Assembly (NCBI GenBank): GCA_041394725.1
Contig: JAWKHR010000013.1
Coordinates: 81,017 to 145,016, forward strand
DNA length: 64,000 nt
From: JAWKHR01 sp041394725
GTDB taxonomy: Bacteria; Acidobacteriota; Vicinamibacteria; Vicinamibacterales; SCN-69-37
Direction of reading: 5' to 3'
Below are positions 16,771-25,688 of this stretch, in pieces. Position 1 is the stretch's first letter. Each line of letters begins with the position of its first letter. Below the pieces are notes generated by a model. It was given only the letters and a program-made list of their open reading frames with translations. It ran no database searches and was not told the DNA's origin. Both the position numbers and the translations under genes were made by a program.

Positions 16771-17970
16771 TCAAATGGTTGGCGCGGGGGTGTCCGGATC
16801 CGGAGATTCCGGCCCGTCAGCCCGTTTCAGGATCAGGGTGGTCAGGTCGTCGCCGAGCCGCGCGTCGCCGGCGTGTCGCTTCACGGTGTCGAGCGTCACG
16901 CGCCCGAGGGCTTCGGGATCGAGCGTGGCGTTCGCGGCGATCACGGCCTCCAGGCCGGCGTCGTCGAACGGCCGGCCGGAGGCATTTTCCGCTTCCGTGA
17001 TGCCGTCGCTGAACAGCACCAGCGTGTCGCCCGGCTCGATCGTCACGTGCGCCGGGGAGTAGGTGGCGCCCTCGAACATCCCGAGCGCCATGCCGCCGCC
17101 GTCCTCGAGTCGTTCGAAACGGCCGTCGTGCCGGCGGAGCATCGGGGGCAGGTGGCCCGCGTTGATGTACTCCAGCTCGCCGGTGCGCGGATCGTAGAGG
17201 CCGAAGAACAGCGTGATGAACCGCGAGCCCGGGCTGTGGCGCAGCACCTGCAGGTTGAGGCGCACGAGGAGCCGCGCGGATTCGAGGCCCTCGTCCACGA
17301 GCGTGCGCATCATCGCGAGCAGCAGTGCCATGAGCAGGGCGGCCGGGCTGCCCTTGCCGGCCACGTCGCCCAGTGCGAGGACGAGTCGTCCGTCGGGCAA
17401 CGGCAGGATTTCGTAGAAGTCGCCGCCGACCGTGTTGGCGGGTTGCGTCACGCCGCACACGACGGCGTCGCCGGCCTGCTGCAGGCCGGCGGGGAGCATG
17501 GCCAGCTGGATGTCGCGCGCGATCTCCAGTTCGCCCTTGAGCGACAGGCGATCGGCCACTTCCATGAGGATGAGCAGGTTCACCGCGGCGAACCCGAGCA
17601 GCAGCCACATCGTGCCGTCGACCCACTGCGGCGCGGGCAGGCGGAGGCTCAGCGGGAAGAGCAGCAAGGTGACCACGCCGAACCCGCGGAAGAGCATCAG
17701 CAGGCCGAGCAGGGTGGAGGCGAGCGCGAAGCCGTAGAGAATCCGGCGCCCGGGCGACAGGCGCATCGCGAAGGCGCTGAAGACCAGCCGGATTTGGAGC
17801 GGCCAGCGCCGGTACCAGGGCTCGGCCGCGAGCCGATCCGACTCGCTGCCCCGCGTGAAATACCGGTAGGCCTCCGGCGTGTCGCGCGTGAACAGCCGGT
17901 GGACGTCGCTGGCGGAGACGTCCTGCATGTAGCGGTCGAACAGGTTCCGTGCGGAGCGGGGACGGGCCAC
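16771..17970 (-). CDS. Membrane-anchored PP2C/SpoIIE-type serine phosphatase
   Basis: A 399-residue protein beginning at GTG 17970, with a TATAAC hexamer 6 nt upstream. Residues 1-75 are hydrophilic and two or three membrane segments occupy about 70-140 (ILYGFALASTLLGLLMLF, WLLLGFAAVNLLILM). The catalytic domain starts near residue 150 with the linker ELEIARDIQLAMLP; metal motifs GGDFYEI, GDVAGKG, SDGITEAEN and GDDLTTLIL are intact. It likely dephosphorylates an anti-anti-sigma (STAS) protein. It has no GAF or HAMP input domain, so signals must come through the N-terminus or membrane part. Confidence 0.9.
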   Translation of the reverse strand: MARPRSARNLFDRYMQDVSASDVHRLFTRDTPEAYRYFTRGSESDRLAAEPWYRRWPLQIRLVFSAFAMRLSPGRRILYGFALASTLLGLLMLFRGFGVVTLLLFPLSLRLPAPQWVDGTMWLLLGFAAVNLLILMEVADRLSLKGELEIARDIQLAMLPAGLQQAGDAVVCGVTQPANTVGGDFYEILPLPDGRLVLALGDVAGKGSPAALLMALLLAMMRTLVDEGLESARLLVRLNLQVLRHSPGSRFITLFFGLYDPRTGELEYINAGHLPPMLRRHDGRFERLEDGGGMALGMFEGATYSPAHVTIEPGDTLVLFSDGITEAENASGRPFDDAGLEAVIAANATLDPEALGRVTLDTVKRHAGDARLGDDLTTLILKRADGPESPDPDTPAPTI

Positions 17971-17989
17971 GTAATGGTTATACGAGCAG

Positions 17990-18102
17990 GGGGACGGGTC
18001 TGTTTTCCACAGATTCGGCCCGTCCGGGGACAGGTCTCCGACCGGATCCCCCGGAGACCTGTCCCCGAAGGGCCCGAATCTGTGGAAAACAGACCCGTCC
18101 CC
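17990..18102. repeat. Large REP/BIME-like inverted repeat element
   Basis: Two arms of about 50 bp (17990-18040 and 18051-18102) are nearly perfect reverse complements around a 10-bp loop. Each outer end reads GGGGACGGGTCTGTTTTCC; the inner parts read GGGGACAGGTCTCC. One arm recurs at 44461-44515. The element sits 1 bp beyond one end of an 8-bp tandem repeat that contains the stop codon of the 18108 gene. Sequences of this kind resemble RAYT-associated REP elements; no transposase is nearby. Confidence 0.85.
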
Positions 18103-18126
18103 GGACCCTAGGACCCTGGGACCCTG
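18103..18126. repeat. Three 8-bp tandem repeats spanning a stop codon
   Basis: GGACCCTA, GGACCCTG and GGACCCTG are consecutive. On the minus strand they encode the last residues and the TAG stop of the membrane protein gene, directly against the REP-like element. Confidence 0.7.
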
Positions 18127-20057
18127 AACAACCGGTCCCCTTCGTAGAACCCCAGTTCACGGGCCCCCAGGGACCGCAGCCAGTCCGAGATCTCGTGGCC
18201 GCGATCGCCGAAGGCGTGCTCGTGGACCAGGGCGTGGGTCGCCCCCGACCCGCGCAGCGCCATGGTGGCGGCATCCCAGTCGTAGGGAACGTGGTCGAGG
18301 AAGGTCGCGCGGCGGAGGTACTCCTCCGGAAAGAAGCCCGAATAGCCGTTCACCAGCCGCCGCCGGTGCTGGCCGGCGTAGAAGACGGCCTGAGTTTCGT
18401 AGGCCGGTTCCCCGAACGGGAACTCGATGAGCACGACCTCGCCCGGCTCGGTGCGGATGCGCTCGTAGAGCGGGCCGATCTCGTCGCCGACGGCCAGGCG
18501 CCGTGGCGCCAGGTGGTAGCCGGGCGCCGGAATCGGCAGGTTCGTCCGGAGCGGCACCGACGCGCCCTCGATCAGGAGCGCGGCCGCGCCGGCCGCCACG
18601 AGGACACGGCCCGCCACGGGGCGCCAGCGCAGGATCGCCGCCGCGCCGTAGCCGGCGATCACGGCCAGGAACAGCGAGACCAGCATCAGGAACCTGGCCG
18701 GCACGCGCAGCCCGTCGAAGCCGGGGACCCAGCGGTAGAGCCACATGTAGGGGCCGTCACCCAGCGGGCGGCCGGCCGACTCGATGACCGGGCCCAGCGC
18801 GAGGAGCCCGGCGGCGAGCGTGGCGCCCGCGTAGAACAGGAAGGCGGAATCCTCCCCGCCCCCGAGCGCGCGCCTGGCGGCGGGCACGAGCGCGACGAGC
18901 GCCAGGGCGAACACCGCGAGCGCCGTGAACAGCGGGCCGGTCTCGCGCCAGGGCCGGCCCTCGACGAGAATCGGCAGGCTGCCGCGGAGCAGCATCGCCG
19001 CCAGGGCCGCGGCGGTCAGCACGAACGCGACCCCGACACCGGCGAGGACGACGCGCTGCCAGGGGCGATCGAGGCCCGGCCGCGCGCGCCGCCAGCCGCG
19101 CCGCGCGCCCCACGCGAGCCCGGCCGTCGCGAACGCGAGGATGACGAAGCCGGGGAACGCCTCGCCCTCCATCTTCGGAAACGCGTTGACGCGATCGCGC
19201 AGCAGCGGCAGGCCCGCCGTCGCGGTCGCGAACGAGTAGACGTCCGCCGAGAAGCGCACGACTTCCTGCAGCGGCCTGACGCCCACGTCCCCCCGAAGCC
19301 GGCGCAGTTCGAGATACGGCGAGACGAACGGCCAGGTCAGCACGGCCGCCGCGATGGCCGTCGCCGCGAGCGCACGCCACACGCGCCAGTCGCCGAGCAG
19401 CCGGCGGCGCGCCATCTCGAACAGCGCGTAGGCCGCCACGAACGGCGGGAAGAAGAGCAGGTAGTAGCCGCACGACAGGTTCTGGAGCACCAGCGCGGCA
19501 CCCGCGCCGGCCAGCGGTCGCGTCCGCCGCGTGACGAAGTACCGGCGCAGCCCCAGGAGCACGAGCGGCATCCAGAAGCTCCACAGCACCTGCAGGTGGG
19601 AGAACTGCGGCACGCGATACGGCGCGTACGCGAACGCCAGGCCGGCGAGGAACGCCGCGAGCGGCCGTCCCGTGAGGTCGCGCACGAGCCAGTACGTGAA
19701 CAGCGCCGAGCCGACGAAGGAGGCGAGGAACAGCAGGTTGTAGACGAGGATGATGTTGCCCGTCGCCGCGAAGACCGGCAGGCCGGCGAGCATCTGCGGC
19801 GCCAGGTGTTCCGAGTAGGCGACGGTCAGCCGCGCCGGATCGAAGATGTTGCCGTGCCAGAAGGACCGCAGCGCGTCCAGGTCCCCGCCCAGGAACCGCA
19901 GCACCTGCCCGCCGGTCCACATCAGCACCCAGCAGTTGAACACCGGGTCGCCCATGTCCCAGGCGATCTGCCGGTCCAGGACGAGCGTCAGCGGCCAGGT
20001 GGCCGCGATGGCGATGGCGAGGTAGGCGGCCGCGACGCCGAGGCTACGCCTCGTCAC
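18108..20057 (-). CDS. Large multi-spanning membrane protein, possibly GT-C glycosyltransferase-like
   Basis: A 649-residue protein with about 11-13 predicted membrane segments over residues 1-530 and a soluble C-terminal region of about 120 residues. The first periplasmic loop contains DMGDPVFNCW, an acidic loop position reminiscent of the catalytic Asp of GT-C glycosyltransferases that use polyprenyl-linked sugars. I cannot assign a precise family. Its start overlaps the end of the upstream AI-2E-type permease gene by 14 bp, so they are cotranscribed. Its C-terminus runs into an 8-bp tandem repeat and a REP-like element. Confidence 0.7.
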   Translation of the reverse strand: MTRRSLGVAAAYLAIAIAATWPLTLVLDRQIAWDMGDPVFNCWVLMWTGGQVLRFLGGDLDALRSFWHGNIFDPARLTVAYSEHLAPQMLAGLPVFAATGNIILVYNLLFLASFVGSALFTYWLVRDLTGRPLAAFLAGLAFAYAPYRVPQFSHLQVLWSFWMPLVLLGLRRYFVTRRTRPLAGAGAALVLQNLSCGYYLLFFPPFVAAYALFEMARRRLLGDWRVWRALAATAIAAAVLTWPFVSPYLELRRLRGDVGVRPLQEVVRFSADVYSFATATAGLPLLRDRVNAFPKMEGEAFPGFVILAFATAGLAWGARRGWRRARPGLDRPWQRVVLAGVGVAFVLTAAALAAMLLRGSLPILVEGRPWRETGPLFTALAVFALALVALVPAARRALGGGEDSAFLFYAGATLAAGLLALGPVIESAGRPLGDGPYMWLYRWVPGFDGLRVPARFLMLVSLFLAVIAGYGAAAILRWRPVAGRVLVAAGAAALLIEGASVPLRTNLPIPAPGYHLAPRRLAVGDEIGPLYERIRTEPGEVVLIEFPFGEPAYETQAVFYAGQHRRRLVNGYSGFFPEEYLRRATFLDHVPYDWDAATMALRGSGATHALVHEHAFGDRGHEISDWLRSLGARELGFYEGDRLFRVPGS

Positions 20058-21090
20058 GGTCGAGGAACTCCTGCAGCAGCACCTGCACGATGGCGGCGGA
20101 CGGGACCGCCAGCAGCGCGCCGATCACGCCCAGGAGTTCCGTGCCGACGAGCAGCGCCACGAGCACGGTCACGGCGCTCACGCCGACCTGCCGCTCCATG
20201 ATGCGCGGCACGAGGAAGTTGTTCTCCACGAACTGCTGGACGGCGAAGTACACGGCCGTGAACACCGCGGTGTGCCCGGACACCGTCCAGGCCACGAGGA
20301 CCGCGGGGATCGCCGCGAGGATCGGCCCGACGATCGGGATGAACTCCCCGATGGCCGCGATCAGGCCGAACACGTAGAAGTAGGGCACGCCAATCAGCCA
20401 GAGGCCGATCGCGGCCGTCGTGCCGATGACCATGCCGAGCAGCATCTGGCCGCCGAGCCACGCGCCGACCTTCACGGTGACGTCGGCCGCCATGCGCCCG
20501 ATCATCGGGCGCATCGACTTCGGGAACAGGTGTACGAACCCGCGCTGGATCGACCGCCACTCCACCAGCAGGTAGAACGGCAGGAGCAGCACCGTCGCGA
20601 CCGAGCCGACCGCGCCGAGCGCCGACTGCAGCGCCCCGAGAATGCCCGCCACCGCGGTCCCCGAGTTCTGGATTTGAATCCGGCCGAGCAGGTCCTTCCA
20701 CGTGTACCGCTGCGAGATCAGGCCCCAGTCGAGCAGCTGCGTCTCGAACTGATCGACGTAGCTCGGCAGCTGACGCGTCAGCTCGGTGACCTGGCCGACG
20801 AACGGCGGGAGGATGACGGCCAGGATGCCCGCGAAGAGCAGCAGGCCGCCGACGTAGAGCGCCAGGATCGCGGCCCAGCGCGGCATCCGCCGCCGGCGAT
20901 CGCCGAGCCGGCGGCGCTCGATCCAGTGCACCGCCGGCGAGAAGCCGATCGCGAGCAACGTGCTCACGTACAGCACGAGCAGCACGCTGCGCAGCGTGAC
21001 GACCAGCGCCGCCAGGCCGACGCCCGCGATCGCCGCGAAGACGCCGAAGACAATCAGGTGCCGGACGTCGCGCCGGTTCAGGGGGCTCAT
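20044..21090 (-). CDS. AI-2E/PerM family permease
   Basis: A 348-residue membrane protein with the family architecture: membrane segments near residues 15-60 and 75-95, a hydrophilic central region (about 95-190), then four or five C-terminal helices including IGEFIPIVGPILAAIPA, the best-known family signature. Members include TqsA (autoinducer-2 export) and sodium/proton antiporter-like PerM proteins; the substrate is not deducible. I chose ATG 21090 (MSPLNRR), 13 bp after the aminotransferase stop; a start up to 21129 would overlap that gene. Confidence 0.9.
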   Translation of the reverse strand: MSPLNRRDVRHLIVFGVFAAIAGVGLAALVVTLRSVLLVLYVSTLLAIGFSPAVHWIERRRLGDRRRRMPRWAAILALYVGGLLLFAGILAVILPPFVGQVTELTRQLPSYVDQFETQLLDWGLISQRYTWKDLLGRIQIQNSGTAVAGILGALQSALGAVGSVATVLLLPFYLLVEWRSIQRGFVHLFPKSMRPMIGRMAADVTVKVGAWLGGQMLLGMVIGTTAAIGLWLIGVPYFYVFGLIAAIGEFIPIVGPILAAIPAVLVAWTVSGHTAVFTAVYFAVQQFVENNFLVPRIMERQVGVSAVTVLVALLVGTELLGVIGALLAVPSAAIVQVLLQEFLDRDEA

Positions 21091-21103
21091 CGACCCGCGG
21101 CGA

Positions 21104-22330
21104 TCACGCGCGGCCCGCGGGGCCGGCACGGAGGAATCCCGCGGTGAAGGTGGCCATGTCGTCGTAGATCGCCGCCAGCTCGTCGGGCGGCGCCAGGAAG
21201 ACGACGCGCAGGAAGCCCTGGTCGGCCGGCAGGCCGAAGCCGGATCCGTACACGCAGAGGATGCCGGTCTCGCGCAGCAGCCCCAGCACGTAGTCCTCGT
21301 CGGTCGTGCCCGGCGGCAGCGCGATCCGCGGCATCGCGTAGAACGCGGCCTGCGGCGCGACGCACGAGACGCCGTCCATCGCCGCGAACCGCGCCATCGT
21401 CAGGTCGGCGCGCGCGCGCAGGCCCGCGATGAACGCCTGCTGGTGCGACCGATCGCTCGTCAGCGCGGCTTCGATCGCGAACTGCATCGGGCCCGGACTG
21501 CACAGCCGGCCGTCCGCCAGCTTCTTGATCGCGGCCAGCACCTCGTTGAGCCGATCCGACCGGCCGACGCCGAGCCAGCCGGCGCGCCAGCCCGGCGCGA
21601 GGTAGGCCTTCGAGAGCGACGAGAACGAAAGGATCGGCGCGTCCGGCGCGAGCGAACCGAGCAGCGGCACCGGGCCGTCGAATCCCAGCTCGTTGTAGAC
21701 CTCGTCGGCGAGGATCGGCACGCCCGTGCGTTCGGCCAGCGCGATCACCTCCCGGCGGATCGATTCCGGATAGACCGCGCCGGTCGGGTTGTTCGGATCG
21801 ATGAGCACGATCGCCCGCGTCTTCGCGCCGACGCGCCGGCGCATGTCGTCGAGATCCGGCAGCCAGCCGTTGTCGGGATCCGTCCGGTAGTAGACCGCGC
21901 GGGCGCCCAGCCGCGCGAGCACCGCCGTGTACAGCGGATACGTCGGCGTCGGCACGAGCACCTCGTCGCCGGCGTCGGCCAGCGCGCCGAGCGCCAGTTC
22001 GATCCCCTCCGACGTCCCCGACGTGAGGATCACCCGATCCGCCGACAGCGGCATGCCACGGCGGGTGAAGTCCGCCGCCACCGCCTCCCGCGCCGGCGCC
22101 ACCCCGGCCGACGGCGTGTAGCCGTTCCGCCCATCGCGCATCGCCCGGGTCACCGCCTCGATCAGGTGCGGCGGCGTCTCGAATCCGAACGGAATCGGGT
22201 CGCCGATGTTGAGGTACCGCACCTTCCGGCCGGCGGCCTCGACCTTCTTCGCCTCGACCACGATGTTCCGGATGGCGTAGGTGAACCCGCTCACGCGAGC
22301 GGCCGGCTGGATGGAAGTCCCGGCGGGCAT
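21104..22330 (-). CDS. PLP-dependent class I/II aminotransferase, AlaA-like
   Basis: A 408-residue fold-type I aminotransferase. NIGDPIPFGFETPPHL near the N-terminus and the GYTPSAG segment resemble alanine transaminases of the AlaA group. The PLP-binding Asn is in DPNNPTGAV, the Asp in ILADEVYNE, the Schiff-base Lys in FSSLSKAYLAPGWR, and the substrate Arg in the LRVVFLA segment. It probably interconverts alanine or a similar amino acid with 2-oxoglutarate. ATG 22330 has a TACGAT hexamer 7 nt upstream. It heads the minus-strand cluster with the permease and membrane protein. Confidence 0.9.
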   Translation of the reverse strand: MPAGTSIQPAARVSGFTYAIRNIVVEAKKVEAAGRKVRYLNIGDPIPFGFETPPHLIEAVTRAMRDGRNGYTPSAGVAPAREAVAADFTRRGMPLSADRVILTSGTSEGIELALGALADAGDEVLVPTPTYPLYTAVLARLGARAVYYRTDPDNGWLPDLDDMRRRVGAKTRAIVLIDPNNPTGAVYPESIRREVIALAERTGVPILADEVYNELGFDGPVPLLGSLAPDAPILSFSSLSKAYLAPGWRAGWLGVGRSDRLNEVLAAIKKLADGRLCSPGPMQFAIEAALTSDRSHQQAFIAGLRARADLTMARFAAMDGVSCVAPQAAFYAMPRIALPPGTTDEDYVLGLLRETGILCVYGSGFGLPADQGFLRVVFLAPPDELAAIYDDMATFTAGFLRAGPAGRA

Positions 22331-22337
22331 GGGGCTT

Positions 22338-22343
22338 ATCGTA
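22338..22343 (-). promoter_or_regulatory. -10-like hexamer upstream of the aminotransferase
   Basis: TACGAT on the minus strand ends 7 nt before ATG 22330; no -35 was recognised. Confidence 0.4.
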
Positions 22344-22370
22344 GACGAAGAAGGGGGGGTGAGGCTTGAC

Positions 22371-22516
22371 CATTGGTGATTGATGATTGGTGATTGGTGA
22401 TTGATTGCGGATTTGGGATTTGGGATCCGGGGATTGGAGGGGAATTGGGGGAATTGGCGATTGCGGATTGAAGTGCGGATTGGGGAATTGAGGAATTGAG
22501 AAATTGGGAGATTGGC
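22371..22516. repeat. Degenerate gattg/gaattgg low-complexity repeat
   Basis: About 146 bp of short G-and-T-rich units (GATTGGT, GGATTTG, GGAATTG) with almost no C on the plus strand, in sharp contrast to flanking DNA. Its core resembles part of the block at 60645-60892 (both contain GATTTGGGAT and then GGGAATTGG-like segments). There are no spacers of constant length, so it is not CRISPR-like. Confidence 0.8.
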
Positions 22517-22634
22517 CTGACCCTGGTCGCTCGTGTCCGTTCCCGTCACACTTTCTCACCGCCAGCTCCCGACAACCCCGCCATGGCGTCATCTGGCGCT
22601 TGCCTGCCGGCGGCGGGCCGATCCACACAAGTCC

Positions 22635-23879
22635 ATGGCCCGTCTCCGGCGAATCGGCGCCTTCTTCGCCACGGACCTGCAGGTCACCTGGCTCGACGAG
22701 GCCGGCGTCAGCCACTTCCTGGCGCCGCAGCGCCTGCCGCCCGCCGCCGCGGCCCTCGGCGTGAGCCTCGACCTCTATCTGGCCGATCCGTCGGTGGCCG
22801 CCCGGGGCCTGCGTCTTCGCCTCGAGGTACGTTCCGAGGCCGACGGCGCCCCCGCGGGCTCGTGGACGCTCGAACCCAGCGCGGTCGGCGATCACCGCCA
22901 GTTCAGCGGGCGTGTCCCGCTCGAGGGCCTGTCGGCCGGCCGGTATGAACTGGCCGCGATCCTGATCGAAGACGACCAGCCCGTCGGGACGCTCTCCACG
23001 ACCTTCGCCCGGTCTGCGCCACCCGAGCTCGCGGGTCGGCGACCCCTGACGTCGCCGAGGGCACCCGATGCCGCCGAGGGGACGGCCGAGGACGTCCTGT
23101 CCGACCTGGCCCGCGAGGCGCGCGAGGCGAGGCGGCCGTTCGACGTGCCCGTGATCCTCGCGCCGGCGCTGCTGCGCCACGAGCTCGACGAGGTCGCGCG
23201 CTCGTCCGGCGAGGTCCTGCCGCTCGAGCTCTGGGACGTGTCGCACGACGATGGCGAGTTCTGGGACAGCCTCGTGGTGGCGGGCGAGGCGGAGACGGGC
23301 GTCGTGCCGGCCTGGGCGCGTGGCGTGTCGGCACTGCGGCGTCGCGAGGGGCGCGTCGCGGTCGCGGCGCTCGAGCTGGCGCTGCTGCGCGCGCCGGCCT
23401 CGACCGGCGTGTCCCACTATCTCGGCGCCGCGTACGCCGTCGCGGGCCGCGATCTCGATGCGCTCGTGGCCTGGCAGTTGAGCGACATCGCCGGCGCCGC
23501 GATCGAATGGCACCTGGCGCTCGCCGACGCCAACACCCGGCTCGGCGCCCGCCCGCAGGCCCTCGCGCTCCTCACCCGCGCGCTCGAGCGCGTGCCCGAC
23601 TCACCCGAGGTGCTCCGCCGCCTCGTCGAGGCCCATCTCGCCGAGTCGAGGACCGACGCGGCATCCGCTCATCTGCGCCGGCTGCTCGAGGTGTCGCCGT
23701 ACGACGCCGACGCTCGCTGGTGGGAACTCGTGCTGGCCTATGCCGCGGCGCGCGCCGAGGCGTCGCCCGGGCCGGCGGCCGCCGCCTTCGTCGCGCTCGC
23801 TTCGCGCTTCATCTCGTCGGACGAGTCGCGCAGCGCGCGCGCCGGGCGATGGCTGCGGTTCATGCGCGCGGTGGGCTGA
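22635..23879 (+). CDS. Hypothetical protein with TPR-like C-terminal half
   Basis: The 414-residue product has an N-terminal half (residues 1-130) that looks like beta-rich domains (TWLDEAG, LRLEVRSEADG, RYELAAILIEDD). The C-terminal half (about 240-400) is helical with Ala/Leu spacing of TPR-like repeats (ALLTRALERVPDSPEVLRRL; SAHLRRLLEVSPYDADARW). No signal peptide or catalytic motif is seen, so a scaffolding or assembly role is plausible but unproven. An in-frame ATG is chosen at 22635. It converges with the gene at 23892, with 12 bp between the stops. Confidence 0.6.
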   Translation: MARLRRIGAFFATDLQVTWLDEAGVSHFLAPQRLPPAAAALGVSLDLYLADPSVAARGLRLRLEVRSEADGAPAGSWTLEPSAVGDHRQFSGRVPLEGLSAGRYELAAILIEDDQPVGTLSTTFARSAPPELAGRRPLTSPRAPDAAEGTAEDVLSDLAREAREARRPFDVPVILAPALLRHELDEVARSSGEVLPLELWDVSHDDGEFWDSLVVAGEAETGVVPAWARGVSALRRREGRVAVAALELALLRAPASTGVSHYLGAAYAVAGRDLDALVAWQLSDIAGAAIEWHLALADANTRLGARPQALALLTRALERVPDSPEVLRRLVEAHLAESRTDAASAHLRRLLEVSPYDADARWWELVLAYAAARAEASPGPAAAAFVALASRFISSDESRSARAGRWLRFMRAVG

Positions 23880-23891
23880 CGGCGCGCGCCC

Positions 23892-25481
23892 TCATGGGCG
23901 ATGCCACGGTTCGCGCTCGTCGGGAAAGTGCGCCAGCCGCTCCAGCGTGTCGGCCAGCGGCACCGGCCGCCAGGCACCTTCCGCCCACGACCGCACGGGC
24001 ACCAGATCCTCGCGATCCCGCGGGCCGTAGTCGTGGTCCAGCACGCCCTTCTGCCGCCAGACGCGATGATCCTCGATCGCGCCCGTCGTCACCTCGATCC
24101 GCGTGAGGGTGAACGACGGATCCAGGTGGTACCACACCGCGCCCGAGAGCGTGCCGTCGAGGTGCCTGGTGCCCTCGCTGACCAGGACGCGAAAACCGCC
24201 CTGGCCGTCCTGGAACAGCTTCTCGACGGCCATCGTGCCGTTCAGGCCGGCCGTGATGTCGCGCGGGGGGAAGACCACCGTGGCCAGCGGCCCGCCGGGT
24301 GGACAACCGGTGCACCGGTAGCGCTCGTTCACCGCCGGCATCGACCCGGTCGGCGTCGTCGTGTCGAAGACCGCCACCGTCGCGCCGCGCGTCTCGTTGT
24401 TCGTCGCGCCCAGGTACAGCCGCGGGTGGCCGCCGCGTTCGCCGAGCGCGATCACGTTGACGTAGCCGTCGCTCCAGAACTCGCCCAGCACCTCACCCGT
24501 GGCGCCGAGCGACAGCACCATCGTCGGGAAGAGGCTCCCGTCCACGAACGAGGCGTACACGTGCGGCCCGTCGGCGCTTCGCACGACGAAGACCCGATGG
24601 GGCAGCCAGGGGCCCGTGAACTGATCCGTGCCGAACGAGACGTGCTGGTTCGGCCGGATGACCGCGCGCGTCGAGCCGTTGTTCTCCAGGACGTAGGTGG
24701 CCGCCATCGGATGGCGGTCGCCGGACCGCGCCGCGATGATGATCTCCGGCACACCGTCGGCGTCGAGGTCCTCGACGGTCAGGTAGCCCATCATGCGTCG
24801 CGGGTCGTAGTCCTCGTCGCGCAGGGCGAAGCCGAAGTCGCTCTTGCGCCACACCGCGCGGCCCACGCCGTCGTAACCGACCAGCCGCCCGTTTTCCACG
24901 CGCGCCGCGACCACGACCCGCTCGCGCGCCGCGGCCGCCATGCGCGCGAGCTGCCAGCCGATCGAGGCGCCCAGCAGCAGGAGGCCGAGGCTCGCCGCGA
25001 TGCGGGTGAACCAGGAGAGCGGACGACGCGCGCGCGCGAAACCGGTTCCGGTTCCCGCGGAAGCGGCATCGGAGGTGGACCCCACCCGCGCGTCCGGCCT
25101 TCGCGCCGCGGCGTGCGACGAATCGACCGGCGCCGGAGCATGCGCGGTTGCCTCGGCATCGGCGGTCGCCGCGGCATCGGCGTGCGCCGCGGCATCGACG
25201 GGGGCGGCCGAGGTGGGCGCGGCCGACGTGGCTGCGTCGGGTGACTTGCCGCCAAGCGCCGTGATCGACGCCGAGCCTTTCAGCCAGGCGTCGAGCTCGC
25301 GACGACTGGCGATGATGATCTCGCCGCCCGGGCGTCCGAGGCGGCGTACCGGGAGCTGGTATTCCTTCTCCCAGCGTTGGGCCGTGCGTACCCCCTTGCC
25401 GAGGTACGAGGCAATTTCCTTCCAGCCGTTGAGGCGGTCCGGATCCGAGGGTCCGGGCGGCGCCGGGGAGTGCTCCGCCAT
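23892..25481 (-). CDS. Transmembrane HTH protein with repeat-rich C-terminal domain
   Basis: A 529-residue protein. Residues 15-65 form a MerR/excisionase-like winged HTH (LNGWKEIASYLGKGVRTAQRW). An Ala/Asp/His-rich, repetitive linker spans about 75-145, then one membrane segment at about 155-178 (ASLGLLLLGASIGWQLA). The C-terminal 340 residues would lie outside, with an FG-GAP/VCBS-like unit (VEDLDADGVPEIII) suggesting a beta-propeller. DNA-binding domains tethered to an extracytoplasmic propeller are seen in Acidobacteria and suggest a one-component membrane regulator. The C-terminal half also has a CxxC (RCTGCPPG). Targets are unknown; it is divergent from the sarcosine-oxidase-like cluster. 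Confidence 0.7.
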   Translation of the reverse strand: MAEHSPAPPGPSDPDRLNGWKEIASYLGKGVRTAQRWEKEYQLPVRRLGRPGGEIIIASRRELDAWLKGSASITALGGKSPDAATSAAPTSAAPVDAAAHADAAATADAEATAHAPAPVDSSHAAARRPDARVGSTSDAASAGTGTGFARARRPLSWFTRIAASLGLLLLGASIGWQLARMAAAARERVVVAARVENGRLVGYDGVGRAVWRKSDFGFALRDEDYDPRRMMGYLTVEDLDADGVPEIIIAARSGDRHPMAATYVLENNGSTRAVIRPNQHVSFGTDQFTGPWLPHRVFVVRSADGPHVYASFVDGSLFPTMVLSLGATGEVLGEFWSDGYVNVIALGERGGHPRLYLGATNNETRGATVAVFDTTTPTGSMPAVNERYRCTGCPPGGPLATVVFPPRDITAGLNGTMAVEKLFQDGQGGFRVLVSEGTRHLDGTLSGAVWYHLDPSFTLTRIEVTTGAIEDHRVWRQKGVLDHDYGPRDREDLVPVRSWAEGAWRPVPLADTLERLAHFPDEREPWHRP

Positions 25482-25490
25482 GACGCCGCC

Positions 25491-25520
25491 ATCCTAGACC
25501 CGCGAAAAACCGCGTGTCCA
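25491..25520 (-). promoter_or_regulatory. Promoter of the transmembrane HTH gene
   Basis: TGGACA (25520-25515, five of six matches), an 18-bp spacer, and TAGGAT (25496-25491) on the minus strand; the hexamer ends 9 nt before ATG 25481. Confidence 0.5.
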
Positions 25521-25673
25521 CCGCGAATTCGCGACGAATCGGCGCGTGCCGTGAATGACCAGCATCCGTCGGCGGTCTGATGGTGCAGCAGTGGACACGA
25601 GCGCACTTGGACGACAGTTCCGGACGCCGAACCGCCTGGTTGCGGGTCCAACGGCCGGCGCAACTCGCCCGGC

Positions 25674-25679
25674 TACAAT
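25674..25679 (+). promoter_or_regulatory. -10 hexamer of the sarcosine-oxidase-like operon
   Basis: TACAAT, ending 9 nt before ATG 25689. No -35 at the normal spacing is visible, which suggests activator dependence or a different sigma factor. Confidence 0.45.
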
Positions 25680-25688
25680 GCGCACCGG

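Larger units (their letters stand above)
22331..22634. other. 304-bp divergent intergenic region
   Basis: This region holds the -10-like TACGAT of the minus-strand aminotransferase (22338-22343), a gattg-type low-complexity block (22371-22516), and an apparently unstructured leader of the plus-strand gene. The open frame continues upstream of ATG 22635 to 22533 but its composition is not gene-like. I see no RNA gene. Confidence 0.5.

Noticed and set aside
17990..18102. Insertion sequence
   Set aside because: Only a palindrome of about 113 bp with no transposase frame or target duplication visible.
22371..22516. gattg block as a CRISPR array
   Set aside because: Units are short and of irregular length without unique spacers, and there are no cas genes.
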